DNA of 64,000 nt. Source: Chersky-840 sp035604715 (GTDB lineage Bacteria > Actinomycetota > Acidimicrobiia > Acidimicrobiales > UBA8190). The notes beneath the pieces are model-generated. The model ran no database searches, had not been told where the DNA came from, and saw only the letters and a program-made list of their open reading frames with translations. The stretch is from positions 1,116,001-1,180,000 of the forward strand of contig CAVSWP010000011.1 in assembly GCA_963731665.1 (NCBI GenBank). The letters are read 5' to 3'. The position numbers were made by a program, and so were the translations under genes. This document shows, in pieces, positions 9,153 to 18,564 of the stretch. How positions within the stretch are numbered: position 1 is the first letter of the stretch; every line of letters begins with the position of its first letter.

Positions 9153-9959
9153 GTGAAAATTGATCGGGCGGTCGCGATCGTCACGGGTGCGTCCCGCGGC
9201 ATCGGACGCGCCACGGTGCTCGCCCTACACGCCAGGGGCGCCACCGTCGGCCTCGTAGCCCGCTCGGGGAGCGAATTGGAGGAGTTGGCGCAACAACTCG
9301 GCCCCCGGGCCGGGTTCGCGGTGGCCAACGTCGCCGAACGTGACCAGGTCGAATCGGCTATTGCCCACCTGGTCGAGACGTTGGGGCCGATCGACATCCT
9401 TGTCAACAACGCCGGTATCGGCGCCTACGCATCGATGCTTGAAGAGGCTCCCGACACATTTGAGCGCCTGATGCGCGTCAACTACCTCGGCACGGTCTAC
9501 GCAACGCTTGCCGTTCTCGATTCGATGGTGCATCGTCACAAGGGCCACATCGTCAACGTGGCATCGGTCGCCGGCAAGTTAGGCGCACCCTTCGAGGCGG
9601 CCTACTCGGCCAGCAAGTTCGCGGTGGTGGGGATGAGCGAGTCGCTGGCAGCCGAGGCGCACCCCTTCGGCGTCGCGGTGTCGCTCGTCAACCCCGGTCC
9701 GGTGCACACCGATTTCACCAAGGCTAGGGGAGTGCCGTTCAAGCGTTCGGTTCCTCGACCGGTGAGCCCCGAGCGGATTGCCTCACTGGTGGTCAGAGCG
9801 ATCGAAGACGACCGCTTCGAACAGACGATTCCCCGGTGGCTGCGCAGCGGCAGCATCGCTCGGGCGATCGCCCCGAATCTGTATCGCAAAGGGCTGTTTC
9901 GCGATTCGGGCAAGGAAGGGGCATCTCTGGTTCGTCGGATGGAGGAACGCAAGACATGA
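9153..9959 (+). CDS. short-chain dehydrogenase/reductase
   Basis: This is a 268-residue classical SDR. The NAD(P)-binding TGASRGIGRA is near residue 10, NNAGIGAYA near 88, catalytic Ser in VASVAGKLG and YSASK near 150, then a PGPVHTDF loop. The Arg after the glycine motif (VARSGSELEEL) suggests NADP(H) preference. The GTG start at 9153 has GGGGGACC before it. Its stop overlaps the next start (ATGA at 9956-9959), so it leads a tight operon with a hydrolase-fold protein, an amine-oxidase-like flavoprotein and probably a WS/DGAT. The long C-terminal tail after the Rossmann core is seen in lipid-acting SDRs; the substrate is unknown. Confidence 0.92.
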   Translation: MKIDRAVAIVTGASRGIGRATVLALHARGATVGLVARSGSELEELAQQLGPRAGFAVANVAERDQVESAIAHLVETLGPIDILVNNAGIGAYASMLEEAPDTFERLMRVNYLGTVYATLAVLDSMVHRHKGHIVNVASVAGKLGAPFEAAYSASKFAVVGMSESLAAEAHPFGVAVSLVNPGPVHTDFTKARGVPFKRSVPRPVSPERIASLVVRAIEDDRFEQTIPRWLRSGSIARAIAPNLYRKGLFRDSGKEGASLVRRMEERKT

Positions 9960-11050
9960 ACAGGGCAAAGATGTTCGCAGTCACGGCTGGCGTGGTTGGG
10001 GCAGCGGCTGGGGCGCTGGCGGGGCGCAGGGTTAGGGGCTTCTACCGTGAGCTGGACTTCGACACCGGCCACGACGAGGTGCTCTTTGCCGAGACGACAG
10101 ACGGTTGGCGCATCGCGCTCTACAGATATGCGGCGCAGGGTGACAGAAAGCCGTTCCCGGTGGTAGCCGGTCACGGATTCGCGGGCACAAGGCTCATCTG
10201 GGATCTGACTCCGGAGACCAGCCTGGCCCGGTACTTGGCGAACGCTGGCTACGACTTCTACGCCGTCGACCTGCGGGGTCGGGGCGAGAGCTGGCCCAAG
10301 ACCGGATCGCGAGCAGACGCGCAGTGGAGTTTCGATGACTTCGTCGAGCGGGATCTTCCAGCGGCCGCGGCTACGGCCTGCGAGCGGTCAGAAGCGAAAG
10401 AGGCATTCTGGCTCGGCCTGGAGATGAGTGGGCAAGCCCTGTATGCGTCGGTCATCTCAGGGATGGCCAACCAGATCCGCGGTGGGATCACATTCGGATC
10501 GCCCGTGCTCACTCCGCCGACGGCGATGGTCCCTGGCGTCACCGCCCAACCTCAGATGCGACGCCACGGCCGGGTCAAGTTCCGTGCCGGTGCGCACTTT
10601 GCCGGCCCGATCTTGGTGCTCACCAAGTCCAAGCAACTCGAGTCGAGCTTCCGACCCGAGAACTTCGACCCGATCGGACCTGCCCGATACCTCTACAACG
10701 GGATCCCGGACGAGGCGACGGTGCTCGCCGACCAGTTCGGTGACTGGATCGAGCACGGTGTCATGCGCAGCCTCGATCACACCACGGTCTGGAGCGACCG
10801 CCTCGATGAGATCGGCCTGCCCCTGTTGATCATGGCCGCCGCTCACGATCTGCAGCGCCCCCCCGAAGCCGCCCGAGCCGCCTTCGAGGCCATCGGGAGC
10901 ACCGACAAGACCTGGATCGAGGCCGGCGTGTCGTCGGGTTTCTCGCTCGACTTCGGACACGACGACCTCGTGGCGGGCCGAGCGTCGCCGGCGGAGATAT
11001 TTCCCAGGATCAGATCCTGGCTCGACGAGCACAGTGTCCCGGACGCCTGA
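9956..11050 (+). CDS. alpha/beta-hydrolase-fold protein lacking the nucleophile Ser
   Basis: The product has 364 residues. An N-terminal hydrophobic segment (about residues 5-23) suggests a membrane anchor. The fold is shown by VVAGHGFAGTRLIWD (oxyanion loop), YDFYAVDLRGRGES, PLLIMAAAHD (acid strand) and FGHDDLV (His). At the elbow, where GxSxG is expected, the sequence is WLGLEMSGQ, so the Ser position is Glu. Either this is an unusual nucleophile or a non-catalytic fold; a Ser two residues later is misplaced. ATG at 9956 overlaps the SDR stop by 4 bp, and the next gene starts 1 bp after its stop. Confidence 0.85.
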   Translation: MNRAKMFAVTAGVVGAAAGALAGRRVRGFYRELDFDTGHDEVLFAETTDGWRIALYRYAAQGDRKPFPVVAGHGFAGTRLIWDLTPETSLARYLANAGYDFYAVDLRGRGESWPKTGSRADAQWSFDDFVERDLPAAAATACERSEAKEAFWLGLEMSGQALYASVISGMANQIRGGITFGSPVLTPPTAMVPGVTAQPQMRRHGRVKFRAGAHFAGPILVLTKSKQLESSFRPENFDPIGPARYLYNGIPDEATVLADQFGDWIEHGVMRSLDHTTVWSDRLDEIGLPLLIMAAAHDLQRPPEAARAAFEAIGSTDKTWIEAGVSSGFSLDFGHDDLVAGRASPAEIFPRIRSWLDEHSVPDA

Positions 11051-11051
11051 A

Positions 11052-12353
11052 ATGGACGAGACCCGAGAGCACCGGACCGCCGACGTCGTCGTGGTGGGCG
11101 CGGGTATGGCCGGCGTGACCGCAGCTCGGGCGCTCGCAGCCGGCGGCGCCCGCGTGATCGTGCTAGAGGCGACCAACCAGGTGGGCGGGCGAGTGCAAAC
11201 AGTTCGGGACTTCGTCGACGTACCGATCGAGACAGGTGCCGAGTTCATCCACGGCGTCGGCGCTGCCACCTGGGGCGACGTGCGCGCCGCCGGCCTCCGG
11301 GTCCAGCCGGTCCCGTACTCGCATTCGTGGTTCACCGGCGGAGGAGCCACGCGGTGGCTGCCCCTGCACCTGCTGCACCCCGGAGTGTGGCGGAGCTTCG
11401 ACATTCTCTGGTCGCTGAACCGCCTGCGGGGCGACGACATGAGCGCGGCGTCGTTCATCGCCGAGAAGGGCTACCGGGGCAGAGCCCGTGAGCTCGCCCA
11501 GCTCACGCTCACCGCCCACCTGCCCGGAGGCACCGAGGAGGTGGGTGTCAAGGGCCTGGCGGCCGACGGGGTGCTCCATCTCGAGGAGGGCGTCAATCAC
11601 CGGGTCATCGACGGCTACGACCTCTTGCCCCAGCACGTGGCCACCGGCCTCGACATCCGCTTCGGGTGCCAGGTCGCCATGGTCGCCTGGGGGGCCGACA
11701 GCGTCGAGATCACCCTCGAGGACGATCGCACCTTCAGCGGACGGGCAGCCATCAGTACCGTCCCGCACGGGGTTTTGGCAGCTGGGATGGTGGCCTTCAA
11801 ACCATCCCTGCCTGAGAGCAAGGGCGACGCCATCAAGCGCATCGTCACGGGACCGGTGGCCAAGGTCCTGCTCTCCTTCGATGAACGGTTCTGGCCACGC
11901 CAAATGGCCCAGTTGATCTGCGCGACGGGGCCCATCACCCTCTATTGGCCGACCTCCTTCGGCACCGACGGGCCGCCTGTGCTCATCGCCTACGCCACCG
12001 GCCCCCGAGCACGCGCACTGTCCGGGGCCGGCTCCGACGTCGCTGTTGAGGTCGCGCTCCAAGACCTCGGTCGGGTCTTCCCCCGTGTCCGGCCGACACG
12101 GCTCGTGCGAGGGGCCCGCTTCGTCGATTGGCTCACCGAGCCGTACGCACTGGGCGGTTATACGTTCCTCCCACCAGGCTCGGTGGGGGTGCGGGCGCGG
12201 CTTGCCGCGCCCGACACCGGCGCCCTGTTGTGGGCGGGATCGGCAACCGTGTGGAGTCCCGTGGCCGACACCGTCGAGGCCGCCTACCTGAGCGGCCTCC
12301 GAGCGGCCCGCCAAGCTAGCGCCATCCTCAGGGGCAATTCGCTAACTACCTGA
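11052..12353 (+). CDS. FAD-dependent amine oxidase-like protein
   Basis: About 433 residues. The Rossmann motif VVVVGAGMAGVTAARAL with EATNQVGGRV (the GG doublet of amine oxidases) binds FAD. The C-terminal LLWAGSATVWSPVADTVEAAYLSG is the second FAD-contacting motif of the monoamine oxidase / polyamine oxidase / phytoene-desaturase-like superfamily. ATG at 11052 lies one base after the previous stop; a GTG at 11034 inside the previous gene is the alternative. It is the third gene of the SDR-hydrolase operon. Substrate not identifiable: an amine, a polyamine or a lipid intermediate is possible. Confidence 0.9.
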   Translation: MDETREHRTADVVVVGAGMAGVTAARALAAGGARVIVLEATNQVGGRVQTVRDFVDVPIETGAEFIHGVGAATWGDVRAAGLRVQPVPYSHSWFTGGGATRWLPLHLLHPGVWRSFDILWSLNRLRGDDMSAASFIAEKGYRGRARELAQLTLTAHLPGGTEEVGVKGLAADGVLHLEEGVNHRVIDGYDLLPQHVATGLDIRFGCQVAMVAWGADSVEITLEDDRTFSGRAAISTVPHGVLAAGMVAFKPSLPESKGDAIKRIVTGPVAKVLLSFDERFWPRQMAQLICATGPITLYWPTSFGTDGPPVLIAYATGPRARALSGAGSDVAVEVALQDLGRVFPRVRPTRLVRGARFVDWLTEPYALGGYTFLPPGSVGVRARLAAPDTGALLWAGSATVWSPVADTVEAAYLSGLRAARQASAILRGNSLTT

Positions 12354-12735
12354 CGTCTGGGCCCGCGACGCACCGCTACGCCCAACGGCACGGAGGGCCG
12401 CGAGTGAGGCCCGCAAGCCCCAGCGAATTGCAAGAAAACGACCATTCACCAAGCATCACTGGCACTTATCGGTCGGTCGAGACTTGCCAGCATCGGTGCG
12501 CTTCCGCCGCTTCCACCCGGTGCCTCCCAACAGGCTTTCCGAGGCCTGTCCTCCCGGATCGGATCGACGTATAGAGCACTATGACTCTGTCACCACGAGG
12601 GGGCGAGCCGGATGATGCCTTGAGGAAGTTCTGCGACGCCTGCGCCGCGCACAAAGCTCATCGCGGCGGCGGGTGCCGCTTACTGACACGAGGTGGTTCA
12701 AGGTCGGCTACCCGCAATGTGAGGAGGGGCTCCGT
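12354..12735. other. gap before WS/DGAT
   Basis: 382 bp with no recognisable gene; one short frame (12581 onward) is a shadow. A strong ribosome site (GAGGAGGGG at 12721-12729) at its right end sets the start of the next gene. Confidence 0.5.
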
Positions 12736-14145
12736 ATGCGACGACTGGGCGGGCTGGACCCGATGTTCTTCTACCTTGAGACGCCCACCACCCACATGCA
12801 GTCGGCATACGTCTGCATTTTCGATCCGTCGACGGCACCCGAGGACTACTCGTTCGCCACGGTGCGGGCGCTCCTGGAGCAGCGTCTGCACCTGTTGCCG
12901 CCGTTCCGCCGGCGTCTGGTAGAGGTCCCACTCGGCCTGGACCACCCGCGCTGGGTGGAGGATCCGGATTTCAACCTGGACCATCACTTGCACCCGGCGA
13001 TCATTGCCTCCCCTGGTGGCGAGTTTGAGTTGGCCGAGTTCACCGCTGCCGTCCTAAGCCAGCCGCTGGATCGAAGCCGACCACCGTGGGAGATGTACGT
13101 GATCGAGGGCCTGCAGGGGGGTCTGGTCGCCTCGCTCACCAAGGTCCACCACGCCGCCATCGACGGGGTCTCCGGGGAAGAGCTCATCGTCAATCTGCTT
13201 GACCTCACACCGGAGCCGGTCGCGGTGGACCCTCCGGATCCGCCCTGGGAGCCCGAGGGCCTCCCCTCCGACCTCAAGCTTGTGGGTGACGCACTCGTGC
13301 AGCTTTGCCGCCGCCCAGCGGTGACAACGAGGGCGGCGTGGCGCACGGCGCGGGCCGGAGCAAACCTGCTGAGGCATGCTCGCCGGGCTGGGCTCTCCGC
13401 TGTGTCGCTACCGATAGGCGCTCCCCGAACCTCGCTCGGTGCCCGGGTGGGGCCAGAGCGGCGGGTTGCATTCGCCCAGGTGAGCCTGGACGAAGTGAAG
13501 TCAGTGAGCCACGCGTGCGGTGTCACCGTGAACGACATGGTGCTCGCGATGTGCTCGGGGGCGCTGCGCCACCACCTTGCTGCGTTGGACGAGCAGCCGA
13601 AAGCGTCGATGGTGGCCATCGTTCCGCTCTCGGTCCGGGCTGAGCAAGAGCGGGGGACATTGGGCAACCGACTGTCCTTTATGTACGTCTCCTTAGCGAG
13701 CACCTTCGACGACCCGGTGCAGCGGCTGCGATCCATCGCCCACGCCACTCAGGCGGCCAAGGCCCAAGAGCACGCTGCCCGCTTCGATGTCGTCGGCTCG
13801 GCATGGGTTGAGGCCGCTGTGCCCGGGTTGGTTGCACCCGCCATCGGCCTTGCCTCGCGCCTCGGGGTCGTGGATCGAGTGCGGCCAGGCAACTTGATCG
13901 TCTCGAACATCGTCGGTCCACCCGTCCCCCTCTACTTCGCGGGGGCCCGTCTGGTGGCGGCTTACCCGATGGGTCCAATCACCGACGGCATCGGCCTCAA
14001 CATCACCGTGCAGAGCTACCTCGGCTCGCTCTACTTCGGCCTGTTGGCGAGCCCGAACACGGTGCCCAATGTGTGGAACCTTGCCCATGGCCTGACCGAC
14101 GCCCTTCACGAGCTGGCCAAGGCCGCAGCGGCCAGCCCGGGTTGA
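12736..14145 (+). CDS. wax ester synthase / diacylglycerol acyltransferase (WS/DGAT) 1
   Basis: It transfers acyl groups from acyl-CoA to fatty alcohols or diacylglycerol to make wax esters or triacylglycerol. The 469-residue protein has the canonical length. It starts MRRLGGLDPMF and has the active-site HHAAIDG (about residues 137-143, HHxxxDG). The later family blocks are NDMVLAMCSGALR and the NIVGPPVPLYFAGARL / MGPITDGIGLNIT region. The ATG at 12736 is fixed by the AG-rich site 7 bases upstream. It lies about 380 bp behind the flavoprotein and may or may not share its promoter. Confidence 0.95.
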   Translation: MRRLGGLDPMFFYLETPTTHMQSAYVCIFDPSTAPEDYSFATVRALLEQRLHLLPPFRRRLVEVPLGLDHPRWVEDPDFNLDHHLHPAIIASPGGEFELAEFTAAVLSQPLDRSRPPWEMYVIEGLQGGLVASLTKVHHAAIDGVSGEELIVNLLDLTPEPVAVDPPDPPWEPEGLPSDLKLVGDALVQLCRRPAVTTRAAWRTARAGANLLRHARRAGLSAVSLPIGAPRTSLGARVGPERRVAFAQVSLDEVKSVSHACGVTVNDMVLAMCSGALRHHLAALDEQPKASMVAIVPLSVRAEQERGTLGNRLSFMYVSLASTFDDPVQRLRSIAHATQAAKAQEHAARFDVVGSAWVEAAVPGLVAPAIGLASRLGVVDRVRPGNLIVSNIVGPPVPLYFAGARLVAAYPMGPITDGIGLNITVQSYLGSLYFGLLASPNTVPNVWNLAHGLTDALHELAKAAAASPG

Positions 14146-14371
14146 TTGCCGGTCGCCAAAGCAGTCGTTTGCAAGGAGCAGCTCAAGGTCTTCGTGAATG
14201 AACGCATTCCTGGTGGCTGGCGCAGCCACTCCACTGATTCCTGCACCAAGGACTCGTGATGGTGATGCGCTGGGTCCCGAAACCTCGCCGTTTCGTCGCT
14301 ATCGACGTGGCTTTCGCTCCAGGCTTGGGGTGAAGCCTCTGAGGCGGCCGTCTCGTGTTGCAGCTCCAGGG

Positions 14372-15846
14372 TCAAGGGGTCGACGCCGAGGAGCCCGCAC
14401 GTCGCACCCGTTTGGCCTTGGGCGAGGTCTTCGCTCCGCCCCGAGAGAGTCGCGCCGCGTCCAGCTCCTCGAGAGCGGGTCGCAACCCGAAGGCCAGGTT
14501 CCAAAGGTCGGGCAGTTGGTCCGGACAGGCTACGAGGCCAATGTCAAGTGTGCCGGCCGAACTTACCGCGGTGATATTGAGGCCCACCCCGTCGAAGATC
14601 GGGCCAAGGGGAAAGATCGATTCGAGACGCGCCCCGCGAAGTAGAGGGGCACGGGAGGGCCCGGGACATCGGAAACGAGGACATTGCACAGCGGGGGGTG
14701 CAAAGCCGAGAGACGCAGCCGCGCGTAGAGGCGCGTCGCCAGCGAGAAGAACGCCGGCACGGGCACCTCGAGCCACTTCATGAGCACATCGGAACCCAAC
14801 GCCGACTGCAGCAATTTGGCCTCGGATGCCGCGTGGTGAATGGCGATCAAGCGATCGGCGGGACCCTCCAGGTCCGTCGCCAGGCCAGTGAGCATCACGC
14901 TGATCATGTTGGCTTGCTCCACGCCGTGATCACCGCGCACTGACACCGGGACCGCCGCCACCAGCGGCTTGTCTGGCAGCTTCCCCAAGGAAACGAGGAA
15001 GCGCTGCATGGCGCCCGCTACCACGGCGAGGACCACGTCGTTGATGGTGACCTCGAAGGCGTGAGCGACGCCCTTGATCTTGTCCAGTGGAAGAGACGTA
15101 AAGGCGATCTCGCGTCGCGACGTGATCGGTGCGTCGAACGGGAGGCGAGGGGCGCTGAAGGGGAGAGCGAGTGGGGGCCCTCCTCGACGACGATGGTCGA
15201 CCAGCTGCCGAGAAACACGAATGCCCGCCCCCAACGTTTGCTCCAGCGCCCGAGCGCCGAACAGTGGGCGCCGGACCATGGATGCCACAGCACCGCCGAG
15301 TTGGACCAGGTCTCCGGGTCGTCTCACTGGGACCTGTGGCCCAGGTCCCGGTGGCGCGGGAGCATCGGGCTCTAGCGCAAAGAGCGATGCCATGAACTGC
15401 ATACCGGCACCGCCGTCCATCAAGGAGTGGTGCAACTTCGCCACGACGCACAGACGGTCGTTTTCGAATCCTTCGATCAGGTACATCTCCCACAGGGGGT
15501 AGTGCCGGTCCAGCTTGCGTCCAGCGAGATCGGAGACGAAGGAGGCCAACTCCTCTGGGGTGACCGGTGTTGACAGCCTCACCGCCTGGATGTGACGGTC
15601 GAGGTCGACGCGGGGATCGTCCATCCACCTGGGCACGTCGAGGCCCAGTGGCACCGGCACCAGACGCCGCTGCAGTGGTGGCACCAGATGGATTCGTGCT
15701 CGCACATAGTCCCTTACCGCGCCAACGCGATCACCGGCGGGCATGGTCGAGGGATCAAGGACCATCACCGCCATGCCGTGGGTGACGTAGTTGGCCGGCC
15801 CCTCGGCCGCAAGGAACACTGCGTCCAACCCACTCAGCCGCTGCAT
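14372..15846 (-). pseudogene. WS/DGAT 2, frameshifted near the 3' end
   Basis: From ATG at 15846 (MQRLSGLDAVFLA) the frame carries the whole family including HHSLMDG and NDVVLAVVAGAMQ. At PVPLYFAG the frame is lost: the run C4 at 14632-14635 (G4 on the coding strand) replaces the five expected from the intact copies (FAGAR). Downstream the neighbouring frame continues correctly as ARLESIFPLGPIFDGVGLNI to a stop at 14372. One base missing therefore divides an otherwise complete ~490-residue gene. It could be a genuine mutation or a sequencing error. The truncated product would still contain the active site. It belongs to locus A with the hydrolase upstream. Confidence 0.88.
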
Positions 15847-15950
15847 GTCGGTCTTACCGACGTCGCCCGTGGCGCGAGGCGCGACACGCTGAGAGCCGTG
15901 TGCCGATTTGTTCGGTGCGGGCACTCTCTCCATACCGAGACATCGGGTGG

Positions 15951-17345
15951 CTAGCCCGGGCTTCCTGATACCGGCGGAAAGGAGCTCGTCACCGCGTCGT
16001 CGACGAATTGGCGGACAACAGCCGAAAAGAAGAACCCAACGTGGCCGCCGCGATACGCAGCAAGGGGAGGCTGGCCCCAATGCATCCAGAGCTTTCGAGC
16101 CTGGCCGAACGTCGACATCCGATCAGCCAGACCGGAGAAGACGTAGCGATGCTCAAATGGCACTTTGCAGTCCATCGCCAGCGGTGAGACCACACGATGG
16201 GCGTCGTCGGCTGCCTGCCCCAGGACGCCGTGGGCATCGGCCAACCGCGCGATGTCGGGTGGACTGTGGCGGCGGTAGAGGTCCGGCAGGTCGACCACGG
16301 GAACCCCGGCGATCACACATGCCAGGTCTTCTTCGGTGGAGGCGACGAGCGCGGAAACGAGTGCCCCGAGCGAGTAGCCGATGAGCCCCACGGTCTCCGC
16401 CCCCTGGCTTTCTCGCACCCATCGAATGATCCGCCGGAGGTCCCAGGTGGCCTGGGCCATGCCGTGCATGGAGTCGACCAGGTCAATGGTCATGAGGTCC
16501 TCGCCACGAATCCGGCCAGAGGCCCGCGGTCCGTGGAGCGGAAGCACTGGTACGACGACGTTGATCCCCCGGCGGTGCAGTTGCCGGGTTCGAAATGCCC
16601 GTAAGTCCATCGACGCGCTCGTGCCCATGCCAAAGCCATGGGCGCAGATGAGCCAGGACGGGTGCTCTCGACCCGGGGTGCGAGACACCAGCGCGTGGAC
16701 GGTGCGGTTGGCTTCGTGGCTCAACCACCTGCTTCGTCCCGGCTCCTCGGGATCAGGCTCCCACCCGCTGGTGAACGTGACGTGTTCGTAGCCAAGCCCG
16801 GCGGCACGCCCATGCCAGGCGCGGACGTCATCGGGCATCGGCGGCTTCCGGTGGTACTTCGCCGGCTGCTCGAGCCACCCACGCGTCGAGAAGAGATCTC
16901 GGATTTCCGCCACATCGGCCGCTGCCGGCGCATAGTCGGCCGGTCTGGGTAAGAGGTCGGGGTGACGAAAGAGGGCGATGAGGACCTCATCGAGGTACGC
17001 CTGGAGTGCCAAAGACGGAGTCGGTCGGACGGGCACGATGCTGTCGTCCTGGCCGGCCGTTGCGGTCCGGCGGTTGCCCCGGGCGAGGAACAATCCCACC
17101 CGGGGCCCCGCTCGCAACACACCCATGATTCGCGGATCACTCACCAGGTTCCGAGCCCTCGCGTAAATGTGCGTGACGAGAACCCACGGGGAAGGCCAGG
17201 AGCCCCGAGCCGGCCGGGGCTCGCCGGTTGGGGCAATCGTGGGACCCGAGGCCGGCTCCGGCTCGGCATCGGACTGCTGTGGGCATGGCAGGTGGGGCTC
17301 GATCGGGACTCCGTCGACTCCAGGGATCGCTGATAAACCTGACAC
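15951..17345 (-). CDS. alpha/beta hydrolase (locus A copy)
   Basis: About 464 residues. The C-terminal half is the alpha/beta hydrolase domain: ICAHGFGMGTSASMD (oxyanion loop), nucleophile elbow IGYSLGALVSAL and the final His in GGHVGFF. The N-terminal ~200 residues form a conserved extension shared with the paralogue at 53380-54837 (overall roughly four fifths identical by eye). The start is unclear. GTG at 17345 falls inside a palindrome, and conservation with the paralogue reaches upstream of it at DNA level. It is about 100 bp upstream of the frameshifted WS/DGAT in the same direction, so an operon making and cleaving acyl esters is plausible. Confidence 0.88.
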   Translation of the reverse strand: MSGLSAIPGVDGVPIEPHLPCPQQSDAEPEPASGPTIAPTGEPRPARGSWPSPWVLVTHIYARARNLVSDPRIMGVLRAGPRVGLFLARGNRRTATAGQDDSIVPVRPTPSLALQAYLDEVLIALFRHPDLLPRPADYAPAAADVAEIRDLFSTRGWLEQPAKYHRKPPMPDDVRAWHGRAAGLGYEHVTFTSGWEPDPEEPGRSRWLSHEANRTVHALVSRTPGREHPSWLICAHGFGMGTSASMDLRAFRTRQLHRRGINVVVPVLPLHGPRASGRIRGEDLMTIDLVDSMHGMAQATWDLRRIIRWVRESQGAETVGLIGYSLGALVSALVASTEEDLACVIAGVPVVDLPDLYRRHSPPDIARLADAHGVLGQAADDAHRVVSPLAMDCKVPFEHRYVFSGLADRMSTFGQARKLWMHWGQPPLAAYRGGHVGFFFSAVVRQFVDDAVTSSFPPVSGSPG

Positions 17346-17354
17346 TGGTGTCAG
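17339..17354. promoter_or_regulatory. palindrome CTGACAC-TG-GTGTCAG (operator-like)
   Basis: A perfect 7-bp inverted repeat with 2-bp spacing sits at the 5' end of the locus A hydrolase. The equivalent position of the locus B paralogue (around 54760-54780) is otherwise conserved but has a weakened version (TGACACTCATGTGAG). TGACAC/GTGTCA half sites are typical of TetR- and GntR-type operators. If it is an operator, the hydrolase start must lie downstream of the GTG at 17345 or the site overlaps the start. Confidence 0.45.
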
Positions 17355-17753
17355 CTTATGTGCTCCGGGACCTTTTTTGCGAAGGCCTGCCTCTTGCGCC
17401 GCCGACCTCGGGTGACCGGGCTCGGTTCGCCACTGTCAAGGTCCAACACGGTGGCGGACGCTGATCATCACCAGTCTGGTTTCTCGTAAGCCCGGGCCCG
17501 AACGCGTCACGCTCCGAGTGTCAAACCTCCCAGCGCTCGAAGCACGCTGTGATCCAAGCTGACACCCGGACAGGTCTGAACATCAACGGCCATTGTTCGA
17601 ATCGCCCTCAGGATGCCAACAGGGAAGCATTCCTCGCAAAAGTAGTTGATCTGCTCTCCTGCGCCGGGATGAGCTTCTCACTGCCCACTCTAGACACTGC
17701 TTCAGTCCAAACGGTGACACGTTCGTCGCCTCACCTCCTTCTGAATCCTAGGC

Positions 17754-18155
17754 CTAGACGTCCTCCCAGAACTCGTCGAACTGGTAGGTGTCGGCCTGGT
17801 AGACGGTGACCTCGGTGATCTTCCCGTGATGGATCTCGAAATCGACCGCCACGACCAGGTCCAAGATCTTGCCCTTCCTCGTGGCCGTCTCCCGCTGCAA
17901 GACCACCGCTCGCTCCGGTTCAGTGAGCACATCCAGGACCTCGATCTTGAACGTGCCATCAGTGCGCGCCTGTAGCTGCTCCAGGAAACCCAGCACGGCC
18001 TCTGGGCCTTTGTAGTCACCGGCAAGGGCGCTGCGCCCCGGCTCATGCCACACCACGTCCTGCCCCATCACGACCCCGAGCAGGTCAAGGTCACCCGACT
18101 GGAAGTCATGGTACGCATGTCGGATCACCGACTCGTACGCATTTTCCGTCATCAT
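17754..18155 (-). CDS. SnoaL-like / NTF2-fold protein (locus A copy)
   Basis: The product has 133 residues. An N-terminal helix (AYESVIRHAYHDFQSGDLDLL), VVWHEPG, then YKGPEAVLGFLEQL and the closing sheet VAVDFEIHHGKITEV with a Phe/Asp-rich tail (YQFDEFWEDV) follow the SnoaL-like cone fold. These are polyketide cyclases, isomerases or orphan small-molecule binders. The start at 18155 is supported by GGAAAGGAGC 3 bases upstream. A second SnoaL-like gene is in locus B (55095-55481), with the same DEFDEF-type tail. Function unknown. Confidence 0.82.
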   Translation of the reverse strand: MMTENAYESVIRHAYHDFQSGDLDLLGVVMGQDVVWHEPGRSALAGDYKGPEAVLGFLEQLQARTDGTFKIEVLDVLTEPERAVVLQRETATRKGKILDLVVAVDFEIHHGKITEVTVYQADTYQFDEFWEDV

Positions 18156-18564
18156 GCTCCTTTCCTTCCCCTGGCCCTTCTATCGACTCTTCGCTCCTTG
18201 CCCGCCGGTGCCAAGAGGCGAAGGTCCTCACCCTCAGGGCAGGCATCAAGCGGGTTTTCCCGCAGTGATGGAGGACCAAGAGGTCCGGGACCTTGGCCTC
18301 TAGTCGGCGCGGGTTTGCCGATCTAAGCAGCGTGGTGGGGTTTTGCTTCCGAGGAGGGGGAATGGACGATGGCGAGGCGACGATTTCACGGGGGAAGCGG
18401 CGGGTTCCGAAAGAGGTTCTGTCCGGCAGCGAGAGTTCAAGTCATGCCCAGGTGGTATTGAGCACGGCGCGAGTTGACACAGCCGTATGGCACCATGTCG
18501 ATCTGAGGGGTAGCCGGGCACACACAGAGCCGGCTCCCCGGCGGTGAGGACGGGAGCAGGCGCG
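18156..18564. promoter_or_regulatory. divergent promoter region with two palindromes
   Basis: This 409-bp region separates the SnoaL-like gene (left, minus) from the substrate-binding protein gene (right, plus). A hairpin-capable GCGGGTTTTCCCGC lies at 18250-18263. A second, longer near-palindrome lies at 18275-18295 (CCAAGAGGTCC against GGACCTTGG). Either could be a regulator site serving both genes. A GGGTTTTCCC core also occurs in the intergenic region at 57563-57572. Confidence 0.4.

Noticed and set aside
16575..16600. CGGGTTCGAAATGCCCG tRNA-like arm
   Set aside because: It lies inside the hydrolase coding sequence and lacks the rest of a tRNA.
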